A DNA stretch of 64,000 nucleotides from Listeria monocytogenes. Lineage in GTDB: Bacteria > Bacillota > Bacilli > Lactobacillales > Listeriaceae. Under the pieces are notes generated by a model. The model did not search any database. It was not told the DNA's origin and saw only the letters and a list, made by a program, of their open reading frames with translations. The position numbers and the translations under genes are program-made. Within the stretch, counting starts at the first letter, position 1. Each line of letters begins with the position of its first letter. The stretch covers positions 186,001-250,000 of the forward strand of contig NZ_CP054041.1 in the NCBI RefSeq assembly GCF_013282665.1. Direction: 5' to 3'. Positions 41,742-50,618 of the stretch are shown piece by piece.

Positions 41742-44387
41742 GTGAGAAAATTTGTCTATCAGTTCAGTGAAGGTTCTAAAGAAATGAAAAATCTATTAGG
41801 AGGAAAAGGCGCTAACTTGGCCGAAATGACGAATATTGGTTTACCCGTCCCTCCTGGTTTTATTATCTCAACCGATGCCTGTAACGATTACACGGCTAAC
41901 AATAAACACCTTTCCGAAGCTATTTTTGAAGAAGTAAAAATTCATTTAGCGGAACTGGAAAAACAAACCGGGAAGATTTTCGGATTTGCAGAAAACCCTC
42001 TACTCGTTTCCGTTCGTTCTGGTGCCCCTTTTTCGATGCCTGGCATGATGGATACCGTGCTCAATCTAGGTTTAAATGATCAAACCGCAGAAGGGCTTGC
42101 TAACTTAACGGGTGATACTCGTTCGGCCTATGATTCTTACCGCCGTTTTATTCAAATGTTCGGTGACGTTGTTTTTGAAATTCCGAGCTACCAATTTGAA
42201 CAGGCTCTTAGTCGCATCAAAAAAGCCAAGGACTATCATTTAGACACAGAATTAAATGCAACTGATTTAAGCGAACTCATCGATGCTTATAAATTAATTT
42301 TTAGCCAAACAACTGGCACAGATTTCCCACAAAATCCTCTAGAACAACTAAGGCTTGCTATTATCGCTGTCTTTAATTCTTGGATGAATCCTCGTGCTGT
42401 TATTTACCGCAGATTACATGATATTGATGAAAGTTTTGGCACAGCCGTTAATATTCAAGCGATGGTTTTTGGAAACACTGGAGAAACGAGTGGAACTGGC
42501 ATTACCTTTACCCGCAATCCTTCCACTGGCGAAAAGAAAGTCTTCGGGGAATTTTTACTTAATGCGCAAGGTGAAGATGTGGTTGCTGGAATTCGTACCC
42601 CTGAGCCGATAAGTGCACTGGAAGAAAGAATGCCCACTGTTTACAAGGAGCTCCTCCATATTTCTGAACTTCTCGAAAATCATTATTTAGACATGCAAGA
42701 TATCGAATTTACTATCGAAAAAGAAAAACTCTATGTCTTACAAACTAGAAGTGGCAAGCGAACAGCCAAAGCAGCGATTCAAATAGCTGTGGATTTTGTG
42801 CAGGAAGGCAAAATCACTCGAGAAAAAGCTCTTATGCGTGTGGAAACAAAACAACTACACCAATTACTTCATCCAACTTTTCTTGAAAGCGCTCTTAAAA
42901 ATGGACAAGTCATCGCAACGGGTTTACCTGCAAGCCCTGGTGCTGCAACGGGTCAAATTTTCTTTGAAGCAAAAGAAGCTGTCCAAGCAGCCGAACGTGG
43001 CATTCCTGTCATTTTAGTTCGTAATGAAACTTCTCCAGAGGATATTGAAGGCATGGCGCGGAGTAACGCTATTTTAACGGCTCATGGTGGTATGACTTCT
43101 CATGCTGCCGTCGTTGCCCGCGGAATGGGAAAATGCTGTATCGCGGGTTGTGCCGAACTTACTATTAATGAACAAGAAAAAACACTTCTTCTTTCTAATG
43201 GTGAGGAGCTTCATGAAGGTGACTATCTCTCACTCGATGGCACGACTGGCAAAGTGTATCTCGGGGAAATCGCACTAACAGAAGCCCAAATTGGCGGACA
43301 TTTTAACGAGTTAATGGCATGGGCTGATGCGGAGAAAAGATTAATGATTCGAGTAAATGCAGATACCCCAGTAGACTTTAAAAAGGCCCTGTTATTTGGT
43401 GCAGAAGGTATTGGTCTCTGCCGTACCGAGCATATGTTTTTTGATGAAAAACGAATTCCTTATGTGCGCCAAATGATTTTAGCAGAATCGCTTGGCGAGC
43501 GCGAATCCGTTTTAGCTATTTTAAAAGAAATCCAAAAAGCCGATTTCATTGAACTATTCCGTATTGCCGAAGGTCGCCCGGTAAACATTCGCTTACTTGA
43601 TCCACCGTTACATGAATTTTTACCTAAAATGAAGCAAGAAATAGAACAATTAGCTGGCACGATGAATCGAACCGTGCCTCAAATTACAAAACGAATAAAC
43701 GAACTAAGAGAAGCAAATCCCATGCTCGGACATCGTGGTTGCCGTCTTGCTATCACATTCCCAGAAATTTACCGGATGCAGGCGGAAGCAATTATCGAAA
43801 GTGCAATTATGGTTCATAATGAAGGAATAGATGTTCACCCAGAAATAATGATCCCACTCATCGCTACGAAAAACGAACTTAGCTATATAAAAAAAGAAAT
43901 GAAACAAAAGGTTCAAGCTATTTTTGATAGAGAACAAGTGGTGATTCCCTATGATATCGGAACAATGATTGAAATTCCGCGAGCGTGTGTAACTGCGGAT
44001 GAAATCGCCGAAGAAGCAGCGTTCTTTAGCTTTGGAACGAATGATTTAACACAGCTCACTTATGGTTTTTCACGTGATGATGCGCCCAAGTTCCTAGCCG
44101 ATTATTATGAAAAAGATATTTTACCTAAAGATCCATTTGTTTCGATTGACAAAAATGGTGTTGGCGCTCTGGTTGAAATGGCGGTTACACGTGGACGAAT
44201 GACTTCGGAAGATTTAAAAATGGGTGTGTGCGGCGAACATGGCGGCGATCCTGAATCTATCCAGTTCTTTCATCAATTAGGACTTACCTATGTTTCTTGT
44301 TCGCCGTACCGCGTTCCGATTGCCCGCCTTGCAGCAGCTCAAGCAGTATTAGCGGAAAAACAAAAACATTTAATTCCAACTATCTAA
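41742..44387 (+). CDS. ppdK: pyruvate, phosphate dikinase
   Basis: Interconverts pyruvate + ATP + Pi and PEP + AMP + PPi. 881 residues in the canonical order: N-terminal ATP-grasp nucleotide domain (about 1–340), the phosphohistidine domain with GGMTSHAAVVARGMGK (about 450; catalytic His, and the regulatory Thr targeted by PSRP), and a C-terminal PEP/pyruvate barrel with GAEGIGLCRTEHMFF and GVCGEHGGDP. The start is GTG 41742, 6 nt after AAGAGGTG; a GTG 9 bp earlier overlaps the RBS. In a bacterium with an incomplete TCA cycle it may serve PEP/pyruvate balancing. Confidence 0.96.
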   Translation: MRKFVYQFSEGSKEMKNLLGGKGANLAEMTNIGLPVPPGFIISTDACNDYTANNKHLSEAIFEEVKIHLAELEKQTGKIFGFAENPLLVSVRSGAPFSMPGMMDTVLNLGLNDQTAEGLANLTGDTRSAYDSYRRFIQMFGDVVFEIPSYQFEQALSRIKKAKDYHLDTELNATDLSELIDAYKLIFSQTTGTDFPQNPLEQLRLAIIAVFNSWMNPRAVIYRRLHDIDESFGTAVNIQAMVFGNTGETSGTGITFTRNPSTGEKKVFGEFLLNAQGEDVVAGIRTPEPISALEERMPTVYKELLHISELLENHYLDMQDIEFTIEKEKLYVLQTRSGKRTAKAAIQIAVDFVQEGKITREKALMRVETKQLHQLLHPTFLESALKNGQVIATGLPASPGAATGQIFFEAKEAVQAAERGIPVILVRNETSPEDIEGMARSNAILTAHGGMTSHAAVVARGMGKCCIAGCAELTINEQEKTLLLSNGEELHEGDYLSLDGTTGKVYLGEIALTEAQIGGHFNELMAWADAEKRLMIRVNADTPVDFKKALLFGAEGIGLCRTEHMFFDEKRIPYVRQMILAESLGERESVLAILKEIQKADFIELFRIAEGRPVNIRLLDPPLHEFLPKMKQEIEQLAGTMNRTVPQITKRINELREANPMLGHRGCRLAITFPEIYRMQAEAIIESAIMVHNEGIDVHPEIMIPLIATKNELSYIKKEMKQKVQAIFDREQVVIPYDIGTMIEIPRACVTADEIAEEAAFFSFGTNDLTQLTYGFSRDDAPKFLADYYEKDILPKDPFVSIDKNGVGALVEMAVTRGRMTSEDLKMGVCGEHGGDPESIQFFHQLGLTYVSCSPYRVPIARLAAAQAVLAEKQKHLIPTI

Positions 44388-44430
44388 AAAAGCCAGCTGA
44401 TAATCTTAGTGATTGTCAGCTGGCTTTTTC
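44386..44430. terminator. bidirectional terminator between ppdK and VOC gene
   Basis: AGCCAGCTGA–15 nt–TCAGCTGGCT, a perfect 10-bp stem with TTTTT on plus and TTTTTT on minus. Confidence 0.92.
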
Positions 44431-44435
44431 TCTTA

Positions 44436-44813
44436 TTATTTTTCGCAAATCGCAAAATAATTTCCTTCGTTATCCGAAAAATTGAACACCCGGCCCATTG
44501 GTAAATCAACCAAATCGCCGACCGTAATGCCTTTATTTTTATATTCTTCATAAAGTTCTGCGACATTATTTCCAAATAGTAAAATAGATGGTGTCCCAAG
44601 ATTCATCTCTGGGTTCATTTCTGCTACTTTCTTTTTGTTTTGAAGGACAAAAGTAGTCTCCACACCTTTTGTTGGCGCTATTTCAATCCACTGAATTTCG
44701 CCATTTACAACCTCTTCAGAAACGACAACAAAATCTAATTTTTCTACCCAAAAATCTCTTACTGCCGCTTGGTTTTCCACATATAACATCACTTGACCAA
44801 TTTTTTCAATCAT
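44436..44813 (-). CDS. VOC family (glyoxalase-like) protein
   Basis: 125 residues with the beta-alpha-beta-beta-beta vicinal-oxygen-chelate pattern. IGQVMLYVENQAAVRDFWVEKLDF is the typical first module, and VDLPMGRVFNFSDNEGNYFAICE closes the second. Such proteins include glyoxalases, dioxygenases and antibiotic-binding proteins. The substrate cannot be assigned. It lies 3 bp after the ArAE-type membrane gene and is probably co-transcribed with it. Confidence 0.85.
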   Translation of the reverse strand: MIEKIGQVMLYVENQAAVRDFWVEKLDFVVVSEEVVNGEIQWIEIAPTKGVETTFVLQNKKKVAEMNPEMNLGTPSILLFGNNVAELYEEYKNKGITVGDLVDLPMGRVFNFSDNEGNYFAICEK

Positions 44814-44816
44814 CGT

Positions 44817-45800
44817 TCATCGTCCCCTCGTCATTTCTTTTTCTTTTAGTCCAAACTCCGCATAAAAATCTCGCTTCATTTCTAACAAATAGCGCAAATC
44901 ATTCATAAATTGGAATAGAATTGCTCTATTTTCAAATTCCGCTCGTGTCTCTGGGAGCTTACTGCCTCGAAACTCATGCACCATCTTCGTAATTTCTGCC
45001 ACTAAATCTTCTGCCGTATTATGCTCATCTAGCGTCTGTGCCGTTTTTTCCGTAATTTCTGCGAGTGCCATGCTTTGCTCTGAAGAATGGTCAAACGCGA
45101 CTAAATGCCGTTTCATCTGTGTTAAAATTCGATATTGTACAAGCCGCATATCAACGTACTGCGAATAATAATGAGAAGAAGCAAAAAACTGATTGTCTAA
45201 ATTTCTCGCTGCTTTTTCTTGAGCATAGTCTAATGTACCCTTTAATTGATTTAATAAGCCAAATTCATCATGATACTCCGACTGATTCCGAAGCCCTTGC
45301 GTCATTTCTGTCAAAATTTGTCGCATAATTGCTTCTATTTTTTGTTGACTGCGTTTTAATTCGTCTTCCATTTTAGGCATATATAAATTTAAAATAATCG
45401 CAATGCCAGCACCAACGGCCATAAGTAACAGTTCATTTTTAAACCAAAAGAAGGATAGTGATTGTTCGAGTAAAATATGCGATACAAGTACAGAGCTCAC
45501 AACAATTCCGTCAGCAACATGAAGTCTTACAGCAAGTGGAATAAAAATCAATAAATAAAGTCCAAAACTCACCGCATTATAACCAATAAGCATGAAAAAA
45601 ACGGCAGCAATAGATAGCGCCAAAACGGTCGAATACACCCGCTGAATTGCTAATTGTAAAGATCCCTTTTTTGTATTTTGAACACTTAAAATTGCGATAA
45701 TCCCTGCCGAGACTGCATATTCCAAGTGTAGCCATTCCGCCAAAATTATCGCCAGTGTCGCTGCAATCGCGGTTTTTACCGTTCGCATTCCAATCCGCAT
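44817..45800 (-). CDS. aromatic acid exporter family (ArAE/FUSC-like) membrane protein
   Basis: 327 residues: about six hydrophobic segments in the first 150 (KTAIAATLAIILAEWLHLEYAVSAGIIAILSVQN) followed by a helical cytosolic domain (about 160–320) rich in Gln, Glu and Lys. This matches the ArAE_1/DUF939 plus ArAE_1_C architecture of Firmicutes. Exporter function is inferred from family only. It is preceded by GGGGACAGG-like RBS sequence and followed closely by the VOC gene. Confidence 0.85.
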   Translation of the reverse strand: MRIGMRTVKTAIAATLAIILAEWLHLEYAVSAGIIAILSVQNTKKGSLQLAIQRVYSTVLALSIAAVFFMLIGYNAVSFGLYLLIFIPLAVRLHVADGIVVSSVLVSHILLEQSLSFFWFKNELLLMAVGAGIAIILNLYMPKMEDELKRSQQKIEAIMRQILTEMTQGLRNQSEYHDEFGLLNQLKGTLDYAQEKAARNLDNQFFASSHYYSQYVDMRLVQYRILTQMKRHLVAFDHSSEQSMALAEITEKTAQTLDEHNTAEDLVAEITKMVHEFRGSKLPETRAEFENRAILFQFMNDLRYLLEMKRDFYAEFGLKEKEMTRGR

Positions 45801-45856
45801 ATGTCCTGTCCCCTTTCTATGTCCAACTTATCATAGCACGAAAGCGAAAAACGCAA

Positions 45857-45886
45857 AAGAAAAACCTTGAAGATTACTCTTCAAGG
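45857..45886 (-). terminator. terminator after DedA gene
   Basis: Minus-strand CCTTGAAGA–GTAA–TCTTCAAGG followed by TTTTTCTTTTG. Confidence 0.88.
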
Positions 45887-45893
45887 CCTTACA

Positions 45894-46517
45894 TTATTCT
45901 TCATCTAATGTTTTTTTGAAACGCGCTCGGAAAAAGAATCCTAAGCCGACAACTAGGGTTATCGCAATGACACTATAAATAATTGTCGAAAAGCTATCCA
46001 TGAAAACAACAATTTCATTCCATGACTCACCGAGTATAGCACCAAGTCCAATTAAAACCGTATTCCAAAGTAAACTTCCCGCAGTTGTCAAAATTAGAAA
46101 TCGCGACATTTTCATCTTCGTCATCCCAGCTGGAATCGAAATCAGGCTTCGTATGAGCGGAATCATTCGACATAAAAACACGGCCCAACTTCCATATTTC
46201 AAAAAGAAATTTTCTGCGCGTTCCACATCAGATTCCTTCAGCCGCAAAATCCGACCGTATTTTAACACTATTTTCGTGAGTCGTTCTTTACCAAAATAAG
46301 AAGCGACTTTATACAGTAAAATAGCGCCCACTACAGAACCTAGTGTTGCTACAATAATCACCATCACGACATTCAGTGATGTAACTGTCGTCATAAATCC
46401 ACCAAAAGTTAAGATAATCTCAGAGGGAATAGGCGGAAACAAGTTTTCAATCATAATCAAAACAAAAATACCGATATAGCCAAAATCAGCCATAATACTT
46501 GTAATCCAAGTTTCCAA
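45894..46517 (-). CDS. DedA family membrane protein
   Basis: 207 residues with several membrane helices and the DedA/SNARE-associated motifs FPPIPSEIILTFGG (about 30–43), GRILRLKESDVERAENFFLKYG, and FLCRMIPLIRSLISIPAGMTKM. Family members are lipid-carrier (undecaprenyl phosphate or phospholipid) scramblases/flippases. I choose TTG 46517, 8 nt after AGGAG; a GTG three codons earlier abuts the RBS. A 16-bp imperfect palindrome lies in the leader. Confidence 0.9.
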   Translation of the reverse strand: METWITSIMADFGYIGIFVLIMIENLFPPIPSEIILTFGGFMTTVTSLNVVMVIIVATLGSVVGAILLYKVASYFGKERLTKIVLKYGRILRLKESDVERAENFFLKYGSWAVFLCRMIPLIRSLISIPAGMTKMKMSRFLILTTAGSLLWNTVLIGLGAILGESWNEIVVFMDSFSTIIYSVIAITLVVGLGFFFRARFKKTLDEE

Positions 46518-46611
46518 AAAACACACTCCTGTACTTTATTTCCCTTTTAAAGTAAGTGCTTGCTTTTTAATTTTACTATACTAGCCACTATTTTTCAATC
46601 ATTTTGATAAG

Positions 46612-46650
46612 AAAAAAGAACTTGGTAGCTTAAAATGTACCAAGTTCTTT
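46612..46650 (-). terminator. terminator after phosphohexomutase gene
   Basis: AAAGAACTTGGTA–loop–TACCAAGTTCTTT with TTTTTTC on the minus strand. Confidence 0.92.
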
Positions 46651-46655
46651 GCGTT

Positions 46656-48167
46656 TCACATTTTTAATTCGGCCTTATTCGCGAAAAATCCTGCTAAACG
46701 ATCTTTTACTTTTCTGATGCCACCAGCTTCATCACTTTCTAAATTCATTGGCATTACCGGTTCATGTAAGCTCATTCGTAGTAAGAACCAGCCTTCACCA
46801 AGCGCACCTTTCGTATTCACACGAATTCCTTCTTGATTCACAGGTTCTAATTCCATATCCGGATCCGCTTCTACGAACGTCAGAAAATCAGCTAAAACTT
46901 CTTTTCCATAAGCTTTAAAATCTGTTGCCGTAATGCTCAAACGAATTTCTTCGCTTTCTGCGGGTTCTTTTAAATCAGCTATTAAATCCGGCAAATCTTT
47001 TCCATTTTTTCGTAATGTTGCGTAAGTCATTAAAATTTTGGCAATGAGATAAGCGCCATCATCCAAGAAATAATTTTCTTTTAATGCGGCATGACCACTT
47101 ACTTCGATAGCAATTTCTGATGGTGTTCCGTTTGCATTTAGGCGCAGCGCTTCATTGATAACGTTACGATAACCACGTTTAAAACGATGTTGTTTCCCAC
47201 CTTTTGCTTCGATAAAGGTTTGCAAATGCCCCGATGTTGTGGAGTCAGTCACGATAGTTGTTCCTGGTTTTTCTTCTAAAATAATACTAGAGATAACAGC
47301 AATTAACGGGTTGCGGTTTAAACTTTCACCATTTTTATCCATGATTGCAGCACGGTCTACATCCGTATCAAAAATCACGCCTAAATCCGCCCCACTCGCA
47401 AGAACCGCTTTTTTCAAACTAGCCATAGCTTCCTCATTGTCAGGGTTCGGAATATGATTAGGAAAATTTCCATCCGGATCTAAAAACTGGCTTCCAGAAA
47501 TGTCTGCGCCAAGTTCTGCCAATACTTTCTCAGCAAAAAAGCCGCCCGCGCCGTTCCCTGCATCAACAATAATATGGCTCCCTTGGAGTGGCTTCATTTT
47601 GTCAGCTGCATCCGTGATTCCAGCTCTAATTTTATCCGTTAAGTCTGCTGCATATGTAGAAAGTAAATCTTGTTTTGTTACTTTACCAAGATTTAGTCCA
47701 TTTTCTATGAAAGATTTATCTGCGTGAGCCACGATATAATCAATATCTTCGTGTTCAGCTCCACCAGATTTCGTAAATAATTTTAGTCCATTATACATAA
47801 AAGGTAAGTGGCTCGCTGTAATCATAATCCCAGCATCGCAGTCATAGTCTTCGTACTGAGTTGCCATAAACATCGCTGGCGTTGTTGCAAGCCCAACATC
47901 CACAACATCTATACCAGCAAAAGTTAACCCTTTGACAAGTGCCGCTTTTAGTCGTTCAGCTGAAAGTCTGCTATCATGACCAATTGCCACTTTCGCTTGA
48001 CCTTCCACTTTTTTCTCCTCTTTTAGCCATTTCGCAAAGCCATAAGCAATCTTTTCTACACGTTCGTCTGTTAGCGTAATCTGATATTTTTCCGTAGCAA
48101 TAGCTATTCCACGTATGTCTGATCCGTTTTGCAGTGCTTCTAACGCTTTCGTTTCTGATTGATTCAT
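46656..48167 (-). CDS. phosphoglucomutase/phosphomannomutase family protein
   Basis: Alpha-D-phosphohexomutase of 503 residues. The phosphoserine loop ITASHLPFMYNGLK is at about 118–131, the Mg-binding loop IFDTDVDRAAI at about 264–274, the sugar-specificity loop IEVSGHAALKENYFLDDG at about 350–367 and a phosphate-binding region near the C-terminus. The active-site loop has TASHLP rather than TASHNP, a known variant in ManB-like members. The precise sugar preference cannot be read. Confidence 0.9.
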   Translation of the reverse strand: MNQSETKALEALQNGSDIRGIAIATEKYQITLTDERVEKIAYGFAKWLKEEKKVEGQAKVAIGHDSRLSAERLKAALVKGLTFAGIDVVDVGLATTPAMFMATQYEDYDCDAGIMITASHLPFMYNGLKLFTKSGGAEHEDIDYIVAHADKSFIENGLNLGKVTKQDLLSTYAADLTDKIRAGITDAADKMKPLQGSHIIVDAGNGAGGFFAEKVLAELGADISGSQFLDPDGNFPNHIPNPDNEEAMASLKKAVLASGADLGVIFDTDVDRAAIMDKNGESLNRNPLIAVISSIILEEKPGTTIVTDSTTSGHLQTFIEAKGGKQHRFKRGYRNVINEALRLNANGTPSEIAIEVSGHAALKENYFLDDGAYLIAKILMTYATLRKNGKDLPDLIADLKEPAESEEIRLSITATDFKAYGKEVLADFLTFVEADPDMELEPVNQEGIRVNTKGALGEGWFLLRMSLHEPVMPMNLESDEAGGIRKVKDRLAGFFANKAELKM

Positions 48168-48235
48168 GTCATTCCTCCAGCTTCTGTATTTTTCCCCTTC
48201 ATTATAGCTTATATTGCGAAATTTTCACATAGCTT

Positions 48236-49099
48236 TTACAAAAGAGGTGCTCTATTTGCGATAATAATTTGCAAATCAACGGTTAATTCTTTTGGTGGGT
48301 TTCCCAGTAATTCGCTTTTTTTCTCCGCTTCAATATGCCAACCAAGTGGTGTCATTTCAAGAAAATCTGCAAATAATTCTTTGGCAATCGGCGCTTTGTA
48401 GGTCACTCGTTCTACGTGTTCTACGCTTAACTTTTCTGCTAACCGTGATGTGACCGACTCATTCGAATAACTACTTTTCTCGTCGACATAAATAAATTCA
48501 CGTAATTCCCGCAAATAATTCGCTTCTGGCACTACTTTTAGCAAATATCCATCCTTCTTTAAAAGTCGTTTGAATTCCACGTAATTCGATGGCGATAAAA
48601 TATTTAAAATGACATCCGCCGTCTCTGCTTGATTCGGGCAATTGGCTAAATCAGCTACTGTCCAAGCAATACCAGGATAGTCGCGTGCCGCTTGTTTCAC
48701 CCCTTCTTTGGCGATATCTAAACCAACTGCGTGGACATTAACACCAATTGCCTGTAAATTCGATACAACTCGCGTCAAATGACTTCCTTCCCCGCAACCT
48801 GCATCATATAAAACGAGTTGTTCTTTTTTCTTCTCCGCAATAAATTCTGTCACTCGCTCGATTAATTTTTCAAAAAAGCCACTCGTGATCACTTTTTTAC
48901 GGGATTCGAATAATGATTGATCATATTTTGTTTTATGAGCTTGTTTTAGTAAATGTACATAACCTGGTTTGGCGATATCAAACCCATGACCTTCCAGACA
49001 TACAAATGACTGAGGCTCTCTAAACGCGAATGCTTCGCCACAAATGGGACAAGCAAGAAGAGTTATATTTTCGTTCAAGGCGCGTTTATTTATCTCCAT
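48236..49099 (-). CDS. RlmA-type 23S rRNA (guanine) methyltransferase
   Basis: SAM-dependent methyltransferase of the RlmA/TlrB group, which methylates a guanine in helix 35 of 23S rRNA. The N-terminal zinc ribbon has CPICGEAF and CLEGHGFDIAKPGYVHLL. The SAM site is LVLYDAGCGEGSHL at about 93–106, with SPSNYVEFKRLLKKDG later. The start is uncertain: ATG 49099 has a weak RBS, and a TTG lies 12 bp earlier. It is separated from dfrA by a terminator. Confidence 0.88.
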   Translation of the reverse strand: MEINKRALNENITLLACPICGEAFAFREPQSFVCLEGHGFDIAKPGYVHLLKQAHKTKYDQSLFESRKKVITSGFFEKLIERVTEFIAEKKKEQLVLYDAGCGEGSHLTRVVSNLQAIGVNVHAVGLDIAKEGVKQAARDYPGIAWTVADLANCPNQAETADVILNILSPSNYVEFKRLLKKDGYLLKVVPEANYLRELREFIYVDEKSSYSNESVTSRLAEKLSVEHVERVTYKAPIAKELFADFLEMTPLGWHIEAEKKSELLGNPPKELTVDLQIIIANRAPLL

Positions 49100-49127
49100 T
49101 TTCGATAACAATTAATATTCACTCCAC

Positions 49128-49160
49128 TCGAAAAACGTTGCCCGCATGCAGGCAACGTTT
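49128..49160 (-). terminator. terminator after dfrA
   Basis: Minus-strand AAACGTTGCC–TGCATGCG–GGCAACGTTT followed by TTCGAG, the T-run being TTTTT. Confidence 0.85.
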
Positions 49161-49163
49161 CTA

Positions 49164-49646
49164 CTAATTTCTTTCATACGTATAAAAAGTATAATTGTAC
49201 TTATTTTTTTCATCTTTTTCATGGAATTCTTTCGCCAGTTCGGAAAAATTCTCCCAATCCACTTCAGGAAACGCAGTATCAGCCTCAAACTCTGCATCAA
49301 TTTTTGTCACAATCAGCTGATCCGCCACATCCATAAATAAACGATAGATTTCTGCACCACCAACTACATAGATTGGTTCTCCTGTCTCAGCAAGACCTAA
49401 AACAGCTTCTTTTGAATGAAGTACCTCTGCATCATCTAACTTGAGGTCTTGATCTCGTGTCAACACGATTGTCTTTCTATTTGGTAAAGCTTTTCCTAGC
49501 GATTCATAGGTTTTTCGCCCCATGACAAGCGTTTTCCCAGTCGTCGTTTTTTTGAAAAACTGCAAATCTCCTGGTAAGTGCCACGGCATTTTGTTATCTT
49601 TTCCAATATTTCCAGCGCGGTCTTGTGCCCAAACAAAAATAATCAT
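49164..49646 (-). CDS. dfrA: dihydrofolate reductase
   Basis: NADPH-dependent reduction of dihydrofolate to tetrahydrofolate; the target of trimethoprim. 160 residues. The substrate pocket shows AQDRAGNIGKDNKMPWHLPGDLQFFKK (about 6–32), with TLVMGRKTYESLG for NADPH and YVVGGAEIY at about 93–101. It lies 15 bp after thyA, so thymidylate synthesis and folate recycling are coupled as in Bacillus. Confidence 0.96.
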   Translation of the reverse strand: MIIFVWAQDRAGNIGKDNKMPWHLPGDLQFFKKTTTGKTLVMGRKTYESLGKALPNRKTIVLTRDQDLKLDDAEVLHSKEAVLGLAETGEPIYVVGGAEIYRLFMDVADQLIVTKIDAEFEADTAFPEVDWENFSELAKEFHEKDEKNKYNYTFYTYERN

Positions 49647-49661
49647 CCAAAAAAACCTCCC

Positions 49662-50606
49662 TTATACTGAAATTGGTGCTTTAATTGCCGGATCTGGATT
49701 ATAACCATCTAGTGAAATATCCGCTACATCAAAATCAAAAATCGTTGCTGGTTTATCTGAAAGCACTAATTTTGGAAGTTTGTGCGGTGTTCTAGACAAC
49801 TGTTCTTTCACTTGCTCAATATGATTATTATAAAGATGCGCGTCACCCATTGTATGGATAAACTCGCCAACATCCAGTCCTACTTCACGCGCAATCAAAT
49901 GTGTTAGAAGCGCATAGCTCGCAATATTAAATGGTACACCAAGGAAAATGTCAGCACTACGCTGATACAGCTGACATGATAATTTCCCATCCGCAACATA
50001 AAATTGGAATAGCGAATGACAAGGCGGTAAAGCCATATTCGGAATATCTTCTGGATTCCAAGCAGAGACAATCAAACGACGCGAGTTCGGATTCGTTTTA
50101 ATCATTTCAATCAAATCTGCTAACTGATCAATTGTTTCCCCTTGCGAAGTTTTCCATTCGCGCCATTGTTTACCGTAAATATTACCTAGCTCGCCGTATT
50201 TATTCGCGAACGCTTCATCTTCTAAAATACGTGTTTTAAACTTCTCCATCTCCGCTTGATACACTTCTTTGAAAGCTGGATCACGCTCAGCACGCAGTCC
50301 AAAGTCAGTCATATCTTCGCCTTTATAATCATCACTTTTCACAAAACGTTCAAAAGCCCATTCATTCCAAATATTATTATTATGCTGTAAAAGGTAGCGA
50401 ATATTCGTATCTCCATGTAAAAACCATAGCAGTTCACTTACTACAAGTTTAAATGGTACCCGTTTTGTTGTCATAATCGGAAAGCCCTCTTGTAAATCAA
50501 AACGCATTTGATAACCAAATGTGCTGATTGTTCCAGTCCCAGTGCGATCTCCTTTTTGTGTCCCATTCTCTAAAACGTACTTTTCTAAATCCAAATATTG
50601 TTTCAT
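49662..50606 (-). CDS. thyA: thymidylate synthase
   Basis: Methylates dUMP to dTMP with methylene-THF. The start is ATG 50606, 8 nt after AAGGAG, giving 314 residues. Motifs are [13 protein letters not shown] at about 19–31, [13 protein letters not shown] with the nucleophilic Cys, and [17 protein letters not shown]. The insert near residues 80–140 fits the longer Lactobacillus-type ThyA. It is linked to dfrA downstream and the ABC-F gene upstream. Confidence 0.96.
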   Translation of the reverse strand: MKQYLDLEKYVLENGTQKGDRTGTGTISTFGYQMRFDLQEGFPIMTTKRVPFKLVVSELLWFLHGDTNIRYLLQHNNNIWNEWAFERFVKSDDYKGEDMTDFGLRAERDPAFKEVYQAEMEKFKTRILEDEAFANKYGELGNIYGKQWREWKTSQGETIDQLADLIEMIKTNPNSRRLIVSAWNPEDIPNMALPPCHSLFQFYVADGKLSCQLYQRSADIFLGVPFNIASYALLTHLIAREVGLDVGEFIHTMGDAHLYNNHIEQVKEQLSRTPHKLPKLVLSDKPATIFDFDVADISLDGYNPDPAIKAPISV

Positions 50607-50618
50607 CGTTCGCACTCC

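Noticed and set aside
44817..45800. Efflux island (MATE, ArAE-type, ABC-F) as a resistance cluster
   Set aside because: The genes are scattered among housekeeping genes with separate terminators, with no mobile element or composition shift; they look like core genes.
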